Shown here: positions 59,966 to 64,000 of the stretch, piece by piece | Layout: each line of letters starts with the position of its first letter | Numbering within the stretch: position 1 is the stretch's first letter | Assembly (NCBI GenBank): GCA_026261815.1 | Contig: JAMPIT010000856.1 | Location: 11,702,001-11,766,000, forward strand | Length of the DNA: 64,000 bases | Direction: 5' to 3' | Source: Monarcha castaneiventris obscurior | Taxonomy: Eukaryota; Chordata; Aves; Passeriformes; Monarchidae | The notes under the pieces: model-generated | Told to the model about the DNA's origin: nothing | Seen by the model: only the letters and a program-made list of their open reading frames with translations | Database searches by the model: none | Made by a program: the position numbers and the translations under genes

Positions 59966-62929
59966 CCAAATACAGACAGACCCGTCCTGGAAATGTGTGT
60001 CTGTGAGTGCAACACGCCTGCTGCAAGGTGAGGGGGTGAAACCCTGTGCAACATTAAACAGACTGCTGTTCGCAGCTATAAACAGGCCTTGGTCCGTATC
60101 AGACTGTGGATGCCCTCTCGGTGAGATGGAGTTTTGCTTGGTTCCATGCGTTGTGCCTCAGCTGCAGTGGGATGTGCTGGGCATCAGGGATGTGTGGGGC
60201 ATCACCCTGCACCTGGGATGTGCTGCGTGCTGCAGGAGCAAGTCAGAAACGGCACAAAAATCACACAAGCGTTGGCGCTGTACAGATCAGTAATACACAC
60301 TCAGCTGTGCACTTATGGCCACATCATCCACGCTAAACTGAATTTTGGAGGATACGAAGGGATGCTGTTATGGGTCCATAAGCATCGCCCTTCTGTATCT
60401 GCCCCTTGGAAATCTTGCAAATACAGCTTCCCAAGGCACCCACCAAAACTGAATGGCATATGCACGTGTGTCACTGCCAGTGCCAAAGCCACGCACACAA
60501 ATCCTCTCCCTCCCTGTATGGGACCATCATCAGCCACTCCAGAAGGCTGGGACACAGGGTCAGGAATGTCACACGTATGGGCAGGGGTAGACCCAGTTGC
60601 CACCCAGAAGGCCCCAGAAACCCTCCTCAGCCAGGACATCCCAATGCTGTTCCATGTGTGCTAAGCCTTTCCCATGAGCCTGCCTCAGTATGAACACACA
60701 CACGCAAGCTGTTATTAAATCTATGCAGACATGTAAGCACGCCCCTCACAAAACCACATGGAGGCTGGCACCAGCACTTACCTGCTTACAAAATGATATA
60801 AGTTGAGTCTGTATACACAAACACACACTGACGCAGCTGGGGAAACACTGCTAATATCCACATCGACAGAGATTTACCACTGATGAGGTTACAGCCATGC
60901 TGCCTCTCCCACACATCCTCTGAGCAAAATCCTCCAGCCTGGGATGGATTCTGCTCTCCCTGAAGTCAGTGGGGCTGCTCTGGTTGTGAGTCCTTGACAC
61001 CAGTGTGGTTCAGACCCTGTTCTCTCTGTCTCTGCTGGCTTGCATGGAATGAAATCGAGGTTCAGTTGTCAATTAGGGATGTGACGAGCTCATATTCCCA
61101 GGCTGCCCAAAGCAGAATGAACCAGCACCAGCACCAAAACTCCCTGCAGAGACCCAGCAAAGCATCAGACCTGGAGACTGTCTGGGGACAGGCACCAAGA
61201 GCTTTGCACATATCACAAGCATGTCCCACCTTCACCCTTAGCCAGCGGTGGGACAACAACCATCCTGCAGAGCTGGTCCTAAGGAGGACAGGCAAGGGGT
61301 GGCCCTTAACCCTGCGTGGGCTCCCCACTCTGCCCAGGCATCTGTGGTGTGCATGGTGCAGGATGTTTCCTCCATGGGAAGGACCTTGCTCTATCCAAAT
61401 GTGCTCTGCTGCACGGGATCAAGCTGACACCACATTACTTCTTGCTCTCTTCCATCACCAGCTACAAGAACAAACAGGGATGTGGAGCAAGCACCATTGA
61501 ACCAAGGCATTAATCAGTTTAAGGCCATTTCTAATTTGAGGGCTGCCAGCAGTCAGATAGACGTGAGTGACGTCTTATGCAGACACCCAGTTCCTCTCTC
61601 CACAGGTCCAAGCTTCTGCCCCCAGCTCACACCAGGGGCTGCAGGCAAGGGGATGCATTTCATACAGCTCCTTGGCTACTGGCCAGACCACTGCTTGACC
61701 AGGGGAAGGTGACAGTAAGACTTTGCTCTTGGTCTGGGTCTGGGACAGTCTTTTTGGTGTCCCCTCCATTCTCAAGCACCTCACAGCAATTCCCTTCTCT
61801 CCCTGCTGTGTCCCCTCTAGCTTTTCCTAGATCACATCCTCTCTTCACTCTGTTAGCACTTGACAGTCCATTTTCTTCCTCCTTTAACGAGTTTTTGTCT
61901 TCCCTTCTGTTGTTTCAAAGTCACTGTTATTGGCACAAGTCAGCAGCTCCTGGCCCTCTCAGGTCTCTCCTCTCCTTTCTGTGCTTCTCCACTACCCACT
62001 TTCACTCAATTTGCCCTTAAATGCTTGTTTCTTTGCTGCTCAGGCAGCTTGGTTATCTGCAGCTCTCCCACACCCTCACTCCAGAGCACCACCCACCCAC
62101 AAGCAGTGCAGGCAGACAACCTCAGCTGAATTTTGCCGTGGCTTTGCCAGCAGTCAGGGATTTGGCTGCCATCCACCCACGAGAGGAGGTCCATGATTTC
62201 ACACAGTAGGCTTGAACACACCATCAAAGCTCGAGTACAAAACCAAACATTGGACGGACAGATGTTGAGCCAAGATCTTCTGCTTCTCACCCAGTGCCCT
62301 GATTATTATACGATGTCTACAGGCCTCTGTGAACTGCTATTAGCTGGTACCAGGAGCCCTCCTGCCTTCAATGCAATGTGTTTGCAGCTCTCTCATCTCC
62401 ACGGAGGTGATGTTCTCCCCTCAGTGTACCCCTGCCAAGTGCTGGTGCATGTCCTGGATTTTGATCCACTCAGTGGCTGCGCTGTTGCCCAGGAGCAGCC
62501 TCCAAAAGGAAAAAGAGGGAGGTGTGCCTGGACAATAGAGGCTTTGACTACAGCCAAAAAAATCAAGAGCCCTTTGGAACCTTCAGAGATGTGAGGAAAC
62601 CACCTTGGACACCTCCAGCACTTCAAACTCATTGGTCCGAGTGAATTTCCCCCATGGATCCTAAGGGACCTTCTGTCCAGAGGATGGGGTGTCACTGCCC
62701 CAGTTGCACACTCAGTGCATAAAGAAATTCCCTCTGCATGGAGGGAGAAGCTCCTTGACGGGTAGCCCCGCATTTACAGTAATCAAGAATGATTCAATTG
62801 ACAGGTTTGTGTGGTGTTTGTTAATTTACTTGAGATTCATTCCTGGGAACAGCTGGCTGTATCCCAGCAGGACTGTGACTCTCACTAGCCCACCTGCTGC
62901 TAGACAGACGGGCTTTGGGTACAGTTGTA
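59966..62929. other. Intergenic, no gene seen
   Basis: Downstream of the CpG island. No acceptor-plus-open-frame combination convincing enough to call a second exon was found. A pyrimidine-rich tract spans about 61735-62060. Confidence 0.5.
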
Positions 62930-63480
62930 GTTAAAGTTTAGCAGGCAGATATTTCTGGCCATTAAAAATGGAGAAGTTCTTCAAAGATTCACGTGCACAG
63001 GAGGTTTTGGAGGCAAAGACATTGGCTCTGGGCTTTGCTAAATGGCTTTGCTTGGTTTCCAGAGTGGTCCAGTTGCCGAGTGCTTGGTTTGTCACTTGAG
63101 CATTACCAGTTGAATTACCATGATCGTGGTACATAAAGAAGAACTCATGAAAAAGTCACTTAATATTCAATTACAGGGTCTGTTCTGGAAGCTTTATATA
63201 AGGAGTTAGGCTCATGGGGAATTAGACACCCAGCTCCTCCAGATAATCAGGGGAATGAGCATCTACCTCTCTGCTTTGGAAACCTCTGACCAATCCATTT
63301 ATATAACATTAATATTTGTCTTCCTTAAATTGACTGTATTCTTTTAAGAGATAATTACATTTCCCTTCTAGTGCCCATGTGGACACGAATCCTAAAGTGT
63401 ATGACAAAAAGATGTATTAAAAAATACAGAACTGTTCCTCAGAAGAATCTTTTAAAAAATCATAACTATGTTTCAACAAA
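62930..63480. promoter_or_regulatory. AT-rich candidate block
   Basis: Includes CCAGTTGAATTACC, CTTAATATTCAATTACAGG, ATATAACATTAATATTTG and GATAATTACATTTCC. No open frame of interest. May be two elements. Confidence 0.28.
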
Positions 63481-63844
63481 ATACATTCCTCACGTACAAA
63501 CACAGATCTCTCCCAGAAATTCCAGCAGGTGCTGAGATGCTCAGAAAAGACCACTTGACCCCACAGACACACAAGGTTGCTGGACCCTGTGCCACAGCCC
63601 TCTTGGGAGTTTAGGGGGTCAGAATTGGGGCTGTCTTCCCTAGTGAGCCCCTCTGGTTGTAATATGGGTTACTCAGAGCCCAGCCCAGACCCTCCATGAC
63701 CACAGGGTACCTAGCACCAGTGATGGAGAAGTGCTGCATCCCACCACTATTGACAGAGCTGGTCCCAGTCCAGAGCAAGGGTCAAACATCACCAAACCAG
63801 AGCAAAATGCCCACAATGCTTGGGGCAATCCCCACTGCTGGGCT

Positions 63845-64000
63845 TTCCTGTCATTAAACTATTGATTAATTATTGATTAAAACATCTATTAATCTTTATA
63901 AACTATTTATAAATGGAACCTTAACATAAAGTGTGACCTGTACAATATTGAAATAGAAATTGTACTTAATATGGATTTTAAGTAAGTTGGATACATAAGT
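63845..64000. promoter_or_regulatory. AT-rich candidate block at the window edge
   Basis: Two ATTGATTAA words start 11 bp apart (63861 and 63872), then TCTATTAATC and TATTTATAAATGG. The block runs off the end of the window. Confidence 0.32.

Noticed and set aside
1..64000. tRNA genes, CRISPR arrays, known conserved microRNAs
   Set aside because: No tRNA B-box with paired arms, no regularly spaced repeats with unique spacers, and none of the common microRNA seed-containing mature sequences I looked for were seen. A covariance-model search was not possible.

Overview
The window looks like vertebrate, most probably bird, non-coding DNA. The main evidence is a degraded CR1 LINE fragment with a recognisable reverse-transcriptase stretch, two solo retroviral LTRs of one family, very low interspersed-repeat density, short GC-rich minisatellites, and no mammalian lineage-specific repeats. 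The bird assignment is an inference. A turtle or crocodilian would also carry CR1, but usually in a more repeat-rich setting.

I found no protein-coding exon, tRNA, rRNA or known microRNA that I can defend. The open frames are short. The few longer ones (about 428 codons at 10052-11338 and 310 codons at 41697-42629) lie in GC-rich DNA where stop codons are scarce, and they show no recognisable domain, so I treat them as chance. There are no operons or bacterial-style elements.

Layout: 1-10 kb is ordinary intergenic DNA with a 23-bp triple repeat and two AT-rich blocks. 10-20 kb alternates GC-rich stretches with short homeodomain-motif-rich blocks near 11.4, 13.0, 17.8 and 19.4 kb. 20-35 kb has a series of similar blocks, one of which (31.9-32.2 kb) holds a probable ancient LINE tail. 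36-52 kb is bracketed by the two solo LTRs in opposite orientation (36056-36492 on minus, 51137-51577 on plus). Between them lie further candidate conserved blocks (37.7-38.1, 40.9-41.3 and 45.4-45.9 kb), a MIR-like relic at 43.2 kb and a 22-bp minisatellite at 47.55 kb. 52-58 kb is plain apart from the CR1 fragment. 58.7-60.0 kb is the most promoter-like part: a conserved-looking block with long A-tracts leads into the densest CpG cluster, which ends in a Kozak-like ATG and a good splice-donor match.

The many AT-rich, TAATTA-bearing, repeat-free blocks in an otherwise gene-free window fit the pattern of a regulatory gene desert around a developmental transcription-factor gene. That reading rests on base composition and motifs only. 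Conservation was not measured, and the neighbouring gene cannot be named from this sequence.
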